Below are positions 20,046 through 30,198 of a stretch of DNA of 64,000 nt, piece by piece. How positions within the stretch are numbered: the first letter of the stretch is position 1; every line of letters starts with the position of its first letter. Source of the DNA: Bacteroidales bacterium (lineage in GTDB: Bacteria > Bacteroidota > Bacteroidia > Bacteroidales > JAIOZK01); the NCBI GenBank assembly GCA_021738625.1, contig JAIPBS010000002.1:124001-188000 (forward strand). The letters are read 5' to 3'. The notes under the pieces were generated by a model. It searched no databases and had not been told where the DNA came from. It saw only the letters and a program-made list of their open reading frames with translations. The position numbers and the translations under genes are program-made.

Positions 20046-20111
20046 AGGATTTCTATCTTATTTAAAACGAATTTAATTTAGGCGGGTGAATGTTAAGGAC
20101 GGGAACAAACA

Positions 20112-20143
20112 CAAAAAGCCCATATGCTGATGCAAATGGGCTT
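20112..20143 (-). terminator. Rho-independent terminator after the ferredoxin gene
   Basis: Minus strand: AAGCCCAT-N12-ATGGGCTT followed by TTTG. Confidence 0.7.
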
Positions 20144-20171
20144 TGGTATTACGGTTTTATATTATGTTTCT

Positions 20172-20339
20172 TTATTCCGGGATTATAGCTTCAACCGGAC
20201 AAACATCTGCACATGAACCACAGTCGGTGCAAATATCGGGATCAATCACATAGATATCACCTTCCGAAATTGCATCAACCGGGCATTCGTCGATGCAGGT
20301 TCCACAAGCTGTGCAATCATCTGTTATTTTGTATGCCAT
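20172..20339 (-). CDS. 2[4Fe-4S] ferredoxin, 55 aa (below ORF-track length cutoff)
   Basis: Reverse strand translates to MAYKITDDCTACGTCIDECPVDAISEGDIYVIDPDICTDCGSCADVCPVEAIIPE*; two CxxCxxCxxxCP motifs. Confidence 0.95.
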   Translation of the reverse strand: MAYKITDDCTACGTCIDECPVDAISEGDIYVIDPDICTDCGSCADVCPVEAIIPE

Positions 20340-20383
20340 AATGAATAAAAATTTAATAGTTTATAAATGGGAAAAACGACTTG

Positions 20384-20391
20384 CAAATATA
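20384..20391 (-). promoter_or_regulatory. Putative -7 box TATATTTG for the ferredoxin
   Basis: Minus-strand TATATTTG 45 nt upstream of the ferredoxin ATG. Confidence 0.45.
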
Positions 20392-20621
20392 AAGAGTTTC
20401 AAAAAACAAAACCCTAAATCCTTAATTTATAGATATTCTAAATTAAAATTTGCCATGCTGAAACTTTTTGTGAAATAATTCACAGTTAACCTTTATCATG
20501 TAAAACGATATTTAGGTAATATATTGCTTGAATTGTTTGTTTATTTTCATTATATCCTGATAATGAGTGATTAAAATGTCTGTTTTTTCTGGAAACACAG
20601 GTTAAAAATTTGTTAAGAATC

Positions 20622-20654
20622 TTGAAGCTATCCGAAATAATACTTGTAACTTTG
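20622..20654 (+). promoter_or_regulatory. Putative promoter for korAB: TTG-N22-TAACTTTG
   Basis: TTG at 20622 and TAACTTTG at 20647-20654, 25 nt before the korA ATG. Confidence 0.55.
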
Positions 20655-20678
20655 TAGCGTCAATCAAATAACTGACAA

Positions 20679-22529
20679 ATGGGTACAAAAAGAAATAAGC
20701 CTGTTCAGGAAAAGGATGATGTAGTGATCAGATTTGCAGGCGATTCAGGGGACGGCATGCAGTTAACCGGTTCACTTTTTTCAGATTCAACTGCATTTGC
20801 GGGGAATGATTTTGCCACCTTCCCGGATTATCCGGCTGAGATCCGGGCTCCACAGGGAACGATCGCCGGGGTTTCGGGTTTTCAGGTACATTTCGGGCAC
20901 ACCAATATTCACACCTCGGGTGATTTGGCTGATGTACTGGTGGCCATGAACCCGGCTTCGCTCAAAGCCAACCTGAAGTGGCTGAAAGACAATGCCACCG
21001 TTATTGTCGATACGGATGCTTTTGTTGAGAAAGCCTTCGATAAAGCCGGATACGACGGCAATCCACTTGAAGATGAAACCCTGGAAGGTTACCGGGTGAT
21101 CCATGCCCCCATCAGTGAAATGACGCGTGATGCGGTGCACGACCTTGGTCTGGAGAACAAGGTCGCTTTAAAAAGCAAAAACATGTTTGCGCTTGGCATT
21201 GTGCTGTATCTTTTTAACAGAAAACTGGATAAGATATATAAGGCTTTTGAAGAAAAGTTTAAGAGTAACCCGCTGGTAGTGGAAGCCAACAAACGGGTGT
21301 TGAGATCGGGTTACAACTTCGCAGATACGGTAGAAGCAATTAGTCCTACCTTTAACGTGGAGCCTGCCGAACTTAAGAAAGGACTGTATAGAAATATTAC
21401 AGGAAATACTGCAACCGCCTGGGGATTTATTGCTGCTTCCGAGCGATCGGGTAGGGAACTGTTTTTGGGGTCTTATCCGATCACACCGGCATCGGAAATA
21501 CTGCAAGAGCTTACAAAACATAAAGAGCTTACGGTAAAGGCATTTCAGGCTGAAGATGAGATCGCAGGTATTTGTTCAGCCATCGGAGCAAGCTATACAG
21601 GTTCGCTTGCCATAACCACAACTTCCGGCCCCGGGCTTTCATTGAAAAGCGAGGCCATCGGACTGGCTGTTATGACCGAGTTGCCTATTGTTATTGTTGA
21701 TGTTCAAAGGGGAGGGCCTTCAACCGGTTTGCCCACCAAATCCGAACAAAGCGATCTGATGCAGGCCCTCTTTGGCAGGAACGGGGAATGTCCCACCATC
21801 GTGATGGCGGCCAGCAGCCCTACTGATTGTTTCTATTCGGCTTATCATGCAGCCAAGATAAGCATGGAACATATGACCCCTGTCATCTTGTTGACGGATG
21901 GTTCGCTGGCTAACGGTTCTGAAATTTTCAGGATTCCCAGGGTGGCTGATCTGATGGAGATCAATCCGCCGCTGGTTCCACCGAATGATGAAGATTATAA
22001 ACCTTATAAGCGGGATGAGAAAAAACTCAACCGCCGATGGGCCGTTCCGGGTACGGAAGGACTACGCCACCGGATTGGCGGCCTGGAGAAGGAAAACATA
22101 GAAGGCAATGTTTCGCATGATCCTGAAAATCACCAATTAATGACCCAGCTCAGAGAGGAAAAGGTGAACAGGGTTGCCGATTTTATTCCTGAACAGGAAC
22201 TGATAGGCGACAGTAAAGGCGATCTGTTGATTGTTAGCTGGGGCGGAACCAAAGGCGTTATGCTCACGGCAGTTGAAGAAATGCATAAGGAAAACCAAAA
22301 CGTCAGTCTTGCACATTTCAATCACATCAATCCCTTGCCGAAAAACACTGAAGAAATCTTTTCAAAATTCAAAAAGATCGTTGTTTGCGAATTGAACAAC
22401 GGTCAATTTGTGAACTACCTCAAAATGAAATTCCCGGAATTCACTTATCAGCAGTATAATAAAATTCAGGGACTGCCATTCATGGTATCGGAATTAAAAA
22501 GAGAGTTTTACGCATTGTTAAGCAAATAG
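20679..22529 (+). CDS. korA: 2-oxoacid:ferredoxin oxidoreductase subunit alpha (gamma-alpha fusion, KorA type)
   Basis: VVIRFAGDSGDGMQLTGSLF; FPDYPAEIRAPQGT; GSYPITPASEILQEL; TTSGPGLSLKSEAIGLAVMTELPIVIVDVQRGGPSTGLPTKSEQSDL. Confidence 0.93.
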   Translation: MGTKRNKPVQEKDDVVIRFAGDSGDGMQLTGSLFSDSTAFAGNDFATFPDYPAEIRAPQGTIAGVSGFQVHFGHTNIHTSGDLADVLVAMNPASLKANLKWLKDNATVIVDTDAFVEKAFDKAGYDGNPLEDETLEGYRVIHAPISEMTRDAVHDLGLENKVALKSKNMFALGIVLYLFNRKLDKIYKAFEEKFKSNPLVVEANKRVLRSGYNFADTVEAISPTFNVEPAELKKGLYRNITGNTATAWGFIAASERSGRELFLGSYPITPASEILQELTKHKELTVKAFQAEDEIAGICSAIGASYTGSLAITTTSGPGLSLKSEAIGLAVMTELPIVIVDVQRGGPSTGLPTKSEQSDLMQALFGRNGECPTIVMAASSPTDCFYSAYHAAKISMEHMTPVILLTDGSLANGSEIFRIPRVADLMEINPPLVPPNDEDYKPYKRDEKKLNRRWAVPGTEGLRHRIGGLEKENIEGNVSHDPENHQLMTQLREEKVNRVADFIPEQELIGDSKGDLLIVSWGGTKGVMLTAVEEMHKENQNVSLAHFNHINPLPKNTEEIFSKFKKIVVCELNNGQFVNYLKMKFPEFTYQQYNKIQGLPFMVSELKREFYALLSK

Positions 22530-22531
22530 GT

Positions 22532-23569
22532 ATGGATCAGGATATTATTAAGCATAAAGACGAAATACCCCAACCTACAAAAGAAGATTTTGTAAGCGAT
22601 CAAATGGTGAAATGGTGTCCGGGTTGCGGCGATCATGCTATTCTTTCATCGGTTGAGAAAGTTTTCCCAAAACTAGGTGTGAGAAAAGAAGATTTTGTTG
22701 TGGTTTCGGGGATCGGTTGTTCATCAAGGTTTCCTTATTATATGAACACCTATGGTATTCATGGGATTCATGGAAGGGCAGCGGCGATTGCCACCGGCGT
22801 AAAACTTGCCAATCCGAAACTGAGTGTCTGGATGATCACCGGCGACGGGGATTGTATGGCGATAGGAGGAAACCACTTTATTCACGCCGTGAGAAGGAAC
22901 ATCGACATTAACATTCTTCTTTTCAACAACAAAATTTATGGCCTGACCAAAGGACAGTTCTCACCTACCACCCCAAAGGGATTTAAAACAAAGTCATCAC
23001 CTCAGGGTACCTTTGAGCAACCCTTCAATGCAGGTGAGCTGGTGATCGGCGCCCAGGGTAACTTTTTCGCCAGGGCCATCGACAACAACCCAAAAATGAT
23101 GGTTGAGGTTCTTTTTGAAGCAGCCAGGCATACCGGAACTACTGTTGTTGAAATCCTTCAGAATTGTGTTATTTTCAACAATAACATCCATGAATTGATT
23201 TCAAGCAGGGATACCAGGGATGACAACCAGATATTCCTGAAACACGGAGAACCTATGTTATTTGGCAAGGGCAAGAAAAAGGGCATCCTTTTGCGAGGCA
23301 CCCAGCTTGAAGTTGTTGAACTTGGGAAAAATGGCATCACCGAAAAAGACATCCTGGTACACAATATTTACAATCCCGATCCCGGTGTTCACATCATGCT
23401 TTCAAGAATGACGCCACCGGCTTTCCCTGCCGCTTTGGGTGTGATCCGTTCGGTTACTGAAAGCTCCTTCGATCAGAACATGGAAGAGGTGATCGAGCAA
23501 TCCAAACGGGATTCAAAGATCAAAAATGTTGACGATCTGCTTAGAAGCGGGAATACCTGGAAGATTTGA
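22532..23569 (+). CDS. korB: 2-oxoacid:ferredoxin oxidoreductase subunit beta (KorB type)
   Basis: MVKWCPGCGDHAILSSVEK; GIGCSSRFPYYMNTYGIHGIHGRA; TPP motif GDGDCMAIGGNHFIHAVRRNIDINILLFNN. Confidence 0.94.
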   Translation: MDQDIIKHKDEIPQPTKEDFVSDQMVKWCPGCGDHAILSSVEKVFPKLGVRKEDFVVVSGIGCSSRFPYYMNTYGIHGIHGRAAAIATGVKLANPKLSVWMITGDGDCMAIGGNHFIHAVRRNIDINILLFNNKIYGLTKGQFSPTTPKGFKTKSSPQGTFEQPFNAGELVIGAQGNFFARAIDNNPKMMVEVLFEAARHTGTTVVEILQNCVIFNNNIHELISSRDTRDDNQIFLKHGEPMLFGKGKKKGILLRGTQLEVVELGKNGITEKDILVHNIYNPDPGVHIMLSRMTPPAFPAALGVIRSVTESSFDQNMEEVIEQSKRDSKIKNVDDLLRSGNTWKI

Positions 23570-23577
23570 GGTGGTTT

Positions 23578-23733
23578 ATTGTTTAAGGTTCAAAGTTTAA
23601 AGTTCAAGGTTGGTTCAAATTAAAATTTCTTGAATCTAGATCCCAACCCATATCAAAGGAAACTGGTATTGCCTTTTAGCAACCCAGTACTTAACTTTGA
23701 ACTTTGAACATGTAACATTGAACACTGCACAAT
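23578..23733. repeat. Intergenic inverted arms of iterated 7-mers (GTTCAAA family)
   Basis: Left: gtttaag gttcaaa gtttaaa gttcaag. Right (reverse complement): gttcaat gttacat gttcaaa gttcaaa gtta. Confidence 0.75.
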
Positions 23734-25074
23734 ATGCTTGACAAATTCAAATCATTTATCCAAGAGGAAAACCAGTTCCGGCCGGATCAGCCAATTTTGC
23801 TTGCCGTTAGTTCCGGTATCGATAGCGTGGTTATGGCCCATCTTTTCCGCCGTGCCCGCTTCAGGTTCGGGATTGCTCACTGCAACTTCAGGCTGCGCGG
23901 TCGCGCCTCCGATCTGGATGAACTCTTTGCCGAAAACCTGGCTGTGAAACATGATGTACCTTTTCATAAGATCCATTTCAATACGCAATCCTATGCCGAA
24001 AGGCACCGTTTATCCATACAAATGGCTGCCAGGGAATTGCGCTACAACTGGCTGGAAAAGATTATTCAGGAGAAAGGCTACTATGCCTTTGCCACTGCCC
24101 ATCACCTGGACGACCAGATCGAAACCTTCTTCATTAACTTTTTACGCGGAACCGGTATCAGTGGCTTACGAGGTATTCCCTCCATCAGTGGCAATTGCGT
24201 GCGGCCCATCTTATTTGCTTCACGGAATGATATTGTTACCTATCAGAAACGTTATGGCTTATCTTACAGAGAAGACCAGTCAAATCTTTCAGAAAGATAT
24301 CAGCGGAATAAGATAAGGCTCAGGTTACTGCCGGTGCTTGAAGAAATCCAGCAGGATTATCGGGAAGCATTTTTCAGAAATTTTGAAAACCTGAAGGAAG
24401 TTGAAAGAATATTCAAACGAGAAGTACAACTGAAATGCGACAGGCTCACCATTAAAGAAACAGATGGCAGCATCCGGTTTCCGATTGATGCATTGATCAA
24501 TCTCCATCCTATCAGAGCGTATCTGCATGAACTATTGCTTCCTTATCATTTCACCAATTCCGACATTCAGGATATTATTGCTTGCCTGGATAATGAATCG
24601 GGCAGGCAGTTCTTATCATCAACGCATCGCCTGCTAAAAGACCGGGATTATCTCATACTCACCAGGCTGGAAAACAATACAGCGGAGCAGGAAATTGAAA
24701 TCCTTGAAAGTTATGATTTTATCAGCGGACCGGTGAATATGAAGTTTGAAAAGATCAACATGGCGGATGACCACAAAATTGAACCCGATCAAGATGTAGC
24801 CGAACTGGACCTGGATCAGCTCACTTTTCCACTTAAGATCAGAAAGTGGAAAAAGGGTGACAGCTTTTGTCCCCTTGGCATGAAAAAGAGCAAGAAGTTA
24901 AGCGATTTTTTTGTGGATGAAAAACTGTCATTGTTTGAAAAGGAGAATACATGGGTAGTGCTTAGTGATGAAGAGATATGCTGGATCGTTGGCCACAGGA
25001 TCGCTCATCCTTTCCGCATAACCGATAATACCCGCCGTGTGTACCGGATGCAATTTATACATCCTTCTAAATAA
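23734..25074 (+). CDS. tilS: tRNA(Ile)-lysidine synthetase
   Basis: PP-loop LLAVSSGIDSVVMAHLF; GIAHCNFRLRG; ATAHHLDDQIETFFINFLRGTGISGLRGI. Confidence 0.95.
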   Translation: MLDKFKSFIQEENQFRPDQPILLAVSSGIDSVVMAHLFRRARFRFGIAHCNFRLRGRASDLDELFAENLAVKHDVPFHKIHFNTQSYAERHRLSIQMAARELRYNWLEKIIQEKGYYAFATAHHLDDQIETFFINFLRGTGISGLRGIPSISGNCVRPILFASRNDIVTYQKRYGLSYREDQSNLSERYQRNKIRLRLLPVLEEIQQDYREAFFRNFENLKEVERIFKREVQLKCDRLTIKETDGSIRFPIDALINLHPIRAYLHELLLPYHFTNSDIQDIIACLDNESGRQFLSSTHRLLKDRDYLILTRLENNTAEQEIEILESYDFISGPVNMKFEKINMADDHKIEPDQDVAELDLDQLTFPLKIRKWKKGDSFCPLGMKKSKKLSDFFVDEKLSLFEKENTWVVLSDEEICWIVGHRIAHPFRITDNTRRVYRMQFIHPSK

Positions 25075-25220
25075 TGGTGGAGATAAACCCCAGGCAACCC
25101 TTTTAAAGGACAGGTTGTCATATCTTTTCAGTTTGGTACTTTTTTGGAAAGAGCATAACAATTATAAAACAATTATCTATTTACATATTTCGTTAGGTTT
25201 GCAGTCTATTTTTAATCATT

Positions 25221-27278
25221 ATGAATAATATTAATATACTCCTCAGAAAAAGCCGGCTACGAATGTTGCTCACAGCACTGATGCTTAGTGCGGCACTACA
25301 GTCCTTTTCACAGATCATCGAACCCGTTAAATGGGAATTTAAAGCCGAGAAAACCGGCAATCAGGAATATGATCTTGTTTTTAAAGCCGTAATCGAAAAC
25401 AGGTGGCACCTCTATTCGCAGGATATTCCAATGAGTCCGCCGGCCACTGTTTATTCATTTGAGGAAAATGAAAACTATGAGTTGGTAGGCGGTGTGAAGG
25501 AGGTATCCGAAGTTATTGAAGAGTACGATCCCAACTTTGAAATGGTTCTGAAGTATTATTCGACTGAGGCCGTTTTTATTCAAAAGATTAAGACTGCAGG
25601 CGAAGCTTCCGCCGTGATCCGCGGATATGTTGAATACATGTGTTGTGACGACACCCGCTGCTTGCCCCCGACGGAGGAAGATTTTGAATTTGTAATCTCA
25701 GCAGACCAGATCACAGCCAGCACAGAAGTAAGTGAAAAGCCCTCGACGGAAGAAAGCACGGATGGATTTGAACTGGCGAAAGACGTCCAGCCGATTGGCA
25801 CGGTTACGGAGGAAGAACCCATAAACGTAGACACCTGGCAACCCGTGATTGACCAGGTTAAAGATTATGAAGATAAAAAAGGCGACGGCAAAGACACCAA
25901 AACATGGTGGTTCATTTTCTTTGCGGGATTTTTAGGAGGTCTTATCGCATTGCTTACACCATGTGTTTGGCCAATGATCCCCATGACGGTTACCTTCTTT
26001 CTGAAACGCTCGAACCACGACAGGAGCAAAGGAATACGCGATGCGGTTTTGTATGGCATTGCCATCATTATTATCTATGTGACGCTGGGTTTGGGTATCA
26101 CACTTATCTTTGGCGCCGACGCCCTGAACGCACTGTCGACGAGCGCATTTTTCAACTTGTTGTTTTTCCTGTTGCTCATTCTTTTTGGAGCGGCTTTCCT
26201 GGGTGCTTTTGAGCTTACCCTGCCTGCCAAATGGACCAATGCTATGGACAGCCGGGCAGATAAAACCAGCGGTTTGTTGAGCATCTTTTTTATGGCTTTT
26301 ACCCTTGCGCTTGTTTCATTCTCCTGTACCGGTCCCATCATCGGTACCCTGCTGGTGGAAGCTGCTGTGACGGGTGAACGCATGGGGCCTTTTATGGGTA
26401 TGTTGGGTTTTTCCCTGGCCCTGGCCGTTCCGTTTACCATATTTGCCATTTTCCCATCCTGGCTGCAATCCATGCCGAAATCGGGTGGATGGCTCAATTC
26501 CGTTAAGGTTGTATTGGGTTTCCTGGAAATCGCACTCGCGCTGAAGTTCCTTTCTGTTGCCGACCTGGCTTATCATTGGGGCATACTCGACAGGGAGGTT
26601 TTCCTGGTGCTTTGGATTGTTTTGTTCACTTTGCTGGGATTCTATCTGCTGGGCAAGCTCAAGTTTGCACACGACAGTGATCTGCCCTTCATCTCGGTGC
26701 CGCGAATGTTCCTGGCAACCATTTCGCTTGCCTTTGCCATGTATATGGTCCCGGGTTTGTGGGGTGCGCCTTTGAAGGCCATCAGCGCTTTTGCCCCGCC
26801 ACTTACAACCCAGGATTTCAATCTTTATGAAGATGAAGTGCATGCCGAATTTGATGATTATGACGACGGCATGGCTTATGCCCGACAGGTGAATAAACCC
26901 GTGATCGTCGATTTTACGGGTTGGGGTTGCGTGAATTGCCGGAAGATGGAGAACTCGGTATGGATCGATCCGAGGGTTAAGGATTACCTCGAAAATGAAT
27001 ATGTGTTGATTTCACTGTATGTTGATGATAAAACCGATCTGCAGCCATCCGAGGAGATGAAGGTGGTTGAAAGGGGAGATGAGAAGGAACTGACCACGGT
27101 GGGTAAAAAGTGGAGCTACCTGCAACGTTACAAATTCGGAAAGAATAGCCAGCCGTTTTATGTGATCCTCGATCATGAAGGTAATCTGCTGAATACACCA
27201 CGCGCATTTAATACCAATGTGGAAGCTTATGTAAGATGGTTGAGGAATGGGCTGGAGGCCTTTAGAAATAAACAATAA
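25221..27278 (+). CDS. dsbD: Thiol:disulfide interchange protein DsbD family
   Basis: N-terminal immunoglobulin-like domain, TM core with TPCVWPMIPMTVTFF and FSCTGPIIGTLL, C-terminal thioredoxin domain FTGWGCVNCRKME. Confidence 0.93.
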   Translation: MNNINILLRKSRLRMLLTALMLSAALQSFSQIIEPVKWEFKAEKTGNQEYDLVFKAVIENRWHLYSQDIPMSPPATVYSFEENENYELVGGVKEVSEVIEEYDPNFEMVLKYYSTEAVFIQKIKTAGEASAVIRGYVEYMCCDDTRCLPPTEEDFEFVISADQITASTEVSEKPSTEESTDGFELAKDVQPIGTVTEEEPINVDTWQPVIDQVKDYEDKKGDGKDTKTWWFIFFAGFLGGLIALLTPCVWPMIPMTVTFFLKRSNHDRSKGIRDAVLYGIAIIIIYVTLGLGITLIFGADALNALSTSAFFNLLFFLLLILFGAAFLGAFELTLPAKWTNAMDSRADKTSGLLSIFFMAFTLALVSFSCTGPIIGTLLVEAAVTGERMGPFMGMLGFSLALAVPFTIFAIFPSWLQSMPKSGGWLNSVKVVLGFLEIALALKFLSVADLAYHWGILDREVFLVLWIVLFTLLGFYLLGKLKFAHDSDLPFISVPRMFLATISLAFAMYMVPGLWGAPLKAISAFAPPLTTQDFNLYEDEVHAEFDDYDDGMAYARQVNKPVIVDFTGWGCVNCRKMENSVWIDPRVKDYLENEYVLISLYVDDKTDLQPSEEMKVVERGDEKELTTVGKKWSYLQRYKFGKNSQPFYVILDHEGNLLNTPRAFNTNVEAYVRWLRNGLEAFRNKQ

Positions 27279-27388
27279 ATGAGTTTTATTCAATCCGGCT
27301 TGATGATATGCTGAATTTTCGGTATGCTGTTTTTTCATATGGATATATGTAGAAATATTTATATATTAGCCCCCAAAAAATTGGAATT

Positions 27389-29119
27389 ATGAAACACTTA
27401 TACATATCCTTGTTCGCAGTCTTGTTTGCCTTTATAACAACCAAAGCGGGGGCACAGTCTTTCTCGGTCATCAATACTTCCCTCGAAAATGTGGCATACA
27501 GCGAAGCCAGCTGGGGAGATATTGACGGTGATTGCGATCTGGATGTGGTGCTCACCGGTGTGAATACCAATGATGAGATCGTTACAAAAATCTTTGAGAA
27601 TATTGACGGAAGCTTTGCGGAGATTCCGCTTGAATTGCCGGCCGTGGAAAACGGTTCCGCCAAATTCGGTGATTACGATCAGGATGGAGACCAGGATATT
27701 TTGATCACCGGTCTTGGGCAGCAAGGGCCAGCCGCATACATTCTTGAAAACCTGGGAAACAACAACTTTGTTGATGCTGAAGCCGGCCTTCCGGGCGTTG
27801 AGAATGGGAAATCCGCATGGGGCGATTATGATAACGATGGCGACCTGGATGTGTTGTTAACCGGAAACTGGGACACATTTATCTATCGAAATGATGATGG
27901 TATATTTGTTGACATAGGCGAAGACTTCGGTTATTTTAACAGCAGTTGCGCTGCCTGGGGCGATTGCGACAATGATGGCGACCTCGACCTTCTGCTCAGC
28001 GGCGACAGCGGAGCCGGACCGGTTAGCAAATTATTCAGGAACGATGAGGGAGACTTCTTCGAAACCGATATTCCACTTTACGGCACCATGGCCGGTGTTT
28101 CGGGATTCGTAGATTTTGACAACGACACGGATATGGATATCTATGTCAGTGGTTTCAACTCTGCACTGGAACCTGTTTTGCGTTTGTTTATCAATGATGG
28201 TGAAGGCGGTTTTACACAGGATACCTATTATCTGAGCGGCGCTTCTTTAACCGGCCTCGACTGGGGAGACTTTGACAACGATGGCGATCAGGACATGGTG
28301 ATCGTTGGGAAAGGCGCCGGATGCGGTTTGTATATCGGAAGAATTTACAGAAATGATGGTGATTTCTTTACGGATATCGGAGCCGGTATCAACTCATTTA
28401 CCCGTGGCTCGGCAAACTGGGGCGATTATGATAACGACGGCGACCTCGACCTGCTGCTGACCGGCTACGAAAACGATGCCTCACCACGAACAAAGCTATA
28501 CCAGAACAGCCTGGGCAGCAATACTTATTCATTGAATACACCGCCCACTGTGCCATCGGGTCTTACCGCCCTTCAGGATGGGGACGATGTGGAACTGAGC
28601 TGGGATCCCTCCGAAGACGAGCAAACTTTTGCTTTTGGGTTATCATATAATCTTATGATCGGGACCGAGCCTGATATGATGGACATTCAAACCGCTATGG
28701 CGGACCCCGAAACAGGCGTCAGACAGATTGCAGAAACCGGCAATGCCGGACAAAACAACTCCTGGCTGGTGAAAAACCTGGTGCCCGGCACCTATTACTG
28801 GAAAGTGCAGGCGATCGACCATTCCTATTGCGGTTCCGATTTTTCGGAAAGCGGCGAGTTCACCCTGGTGGCTACTGGCATTGATGAATTTGGCAATACC
28901 TTCCCCGAACTTGTTTTTGTGAATGATGAAAACAAGTTGATCGTAAACGTGCAGACTTCTGCTGAAAAATTCATCCGCATTATCGACATTAACGGAAGGG
29001 AAGTGAAACGAATTGAAAGCGACGGCATGCATTACCTGAGCGACCTTCAGAAAGGTGTTTATGTTGTTGTGTATGGTTCTGAGGATAGCCAGCTTGCTGA
29101 GAAAATTATCGTTGAGTAA
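27389..29119 (+). CDS. Secreted FG-GAP/VCBS-repeat protein with FN3-like region and T9SS type A sorting domain
   Basis: Repeated WGDYDNDGDLDVLLTG calcium-binding motifs, signal peptide, C-terminal RIIDINGREVKRI...LQKGVYVVVYGSEDSQLAEKIIVE. Confidence 0.88.
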   Translation: MKHLYISLFAVLFAFITTKAGAQSFSVINTSLENVAYSEASWGDIDGDCDLDVVLTGVNTNDEIVTKIFENIDGSFAEIPLELPAVENGSAKFGDYDQDGDQDILITGLGQQGPAAYILENLGNNNFVDAEAGLPGVENGKSAWGDYDNDGDLDVLLTGNWDTFIYRNDDGIFVDIGEDFGYFNSSCAAWGDCDNDGDLDLLLSGDSGAGPVSKLFRNDEGDFFETDIPLYGTMAGVSGFVDFDNDTDMDIYVSGFNSALEPVLRLFINDGEGGFTQDTYYLSGASLTGLDWGDFDNDGDQDMVIVGKGAGCGLYIGRIYRNDGDFFTDIGAGINSFTRGSANWGDYDNDGDLDLLLTGYENDASPRTKLYQNSLGSNTYSLNTPPTVPSGLTALQDGDDVELSWDPSEDEQTFAFGLSYNLMIGTEPDMMDIQTAMADPETGVRQIAETGNAGQNNSWLVKNLVPGTYYWKVQAIDHSYCGSDFSESGEFTLVATGIDEFGNTFPELVFVNDENKLIVNVQTSAEKFIRIIDINGREVKRIESDGMHYLSDLQKGVYVVVYGSEDSQLAEKIIVE

Positions 29120-29131
29120 TCCCGGTAAGGA

Positions 29132-29215
29132 TTAAATGTGAATAGCGCCGCATGCAATGCGGTGTAAATGAGGCAACACAAGCTGTAACCCCGGAAGGGG
29201 TTGAATCCCCTAGCA
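29132..29215. repeat. Two-hairpin intergenic element (AACCCCGGAAGGGGTT type), single copy here
   Basis: Perfect small hairpins CCGCAT-gca-ATGCGG and AACCCC-ggaa-GGGGTT in the gap between two T9SS cargo genes. Confidence 0.5.
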
Positions 29216-29242
29216 AACCCTGTTCCAAACCGGTATAATAAA
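29208..29242 (+). repeat. Partial 3' end of the double-hairpin repeat element
   Basis: agcaaaccctgttccaaaccggtataat vs. gcaaacctgttccgaatcggtatataat in the full copy at 49469. Confidence 0.55.
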
Positions 29243-29274
29243 TAAATTCTTACCTTTATCCCAAAACCAAAACC

Positions 29275-30198
29275 ATGAAAAAAATAAACCTCCTCATTGC
29301 CGCGATGCTTCTTACCGGCATCGCCTGTTCACAGGATTATTTGCCCATGGCCGTTGATCAGGCCCACTGGATGGTGGCGCTTAAAGATAAAGAAAGCCCC
29401 ATGCCCTACGAATATCTGTGGCATTATTACAGCCGGGGAGATACCACAGTAGATGGAAATGTATATATAAAGGTGTACAAACAAATGGCCGATACTTTTT
29501 CAACAAATAATCCGCCCTATACTCCATTTGGACCGGTCAGCCTGCTGGGATTGCTACGGGATGATGAAAGCAACAAGCTGGTTTATGGTATTTGTTATGA
29601 GGAAAACTTCTCGCAGGAATGTCCGGTCAATGAGGAGTTTCTGTTATACGATTTTTCACTACAGGTAGGGGATTCGATGAACTTTTGCCTGGCGGAACCC
29701 TATTATGCAGGCGATACGATTGCCTCCATTACCCAGGGGCAATTTTATGGCGTTGGTACCAGAATATTTGCGATGGCAGTTAGAATGAATAATTATTATG
29801 AAGGAATAGGCTCCGATTTCGGCTTGTTCGAAGATATGTTCGATCCTTTAAAAGATCGTGAGCTGTACCATTATTATTTGTATGGATACTGCCGCGATGA
29901 CAATTGTGACCTGATCGTTGATGTGAATGAAAATGATCTGCCTGAGTATTGTATGAAGGTGTCGTCTAACCCGGTTGAAGGTGAGTTTAGTATAAGGATC
30001 AATCACAAAGACCAGAATACCAAAGAATTTAAAATTGAGATTTGCGACCTTCTGGGTAAAAGCATTGTGGAAATGTATCATTCTGGCCAGCAGAATATTG
30101 TTTATGTAGATGCTTCATCCTGGCCCGGCGGTTTGTATATACTGCGGCTTCTTTCTGAAGGCAGGGTGTTGAAGAGCGAAAAGTTGGTGGTTCGGTAA
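29275..30198 (+). CDS. T9SS type A sorting domain-containing secreted protein
   Basis: Lipoprotein/signal peptide MKKINLLIAAMLLTGIAC; C-terminal FKIEICDLLGKSIVEMYHSGQQNIVYVDASSWPGGLYILRLLSEGRVLKSEKLVVR. Confidence 0.85.
   Translation: MKKINLLIAAMLLTGIACSQDYLPMAVDQAHWMVALKDKESPMPYEYLWHYYSRGDTTVDGNVYIKVYKQMADTFSTNNPPYTPFGPVSLLGLLRDDESNKLVYGICYEENFSQECPVNEEFLLYDFSLQVGDSMNFCLAEPYYAGDTIASITQGQFYGVGTRIFAMAVRMNNYYEGIGSDFGLFEDMFDPLKDRELYHYYLYGYCRDDNCDLIVDVNENDLPEYCMKVSSNPVEGEFSIRINHKDQNTKEFKIEICDLLGKSIVEMYHSGQQNIVYVDASSWPGGLYILRLLSEGRVLKSEKLVVR

Noticed and set aside
20293-20478. 61-aa plus-strand ORF overlapping the ferredoxin
   Set aside because: Antisense to the ferredoxin start and promoter region; lysine-rich low-complexity translation with no support.
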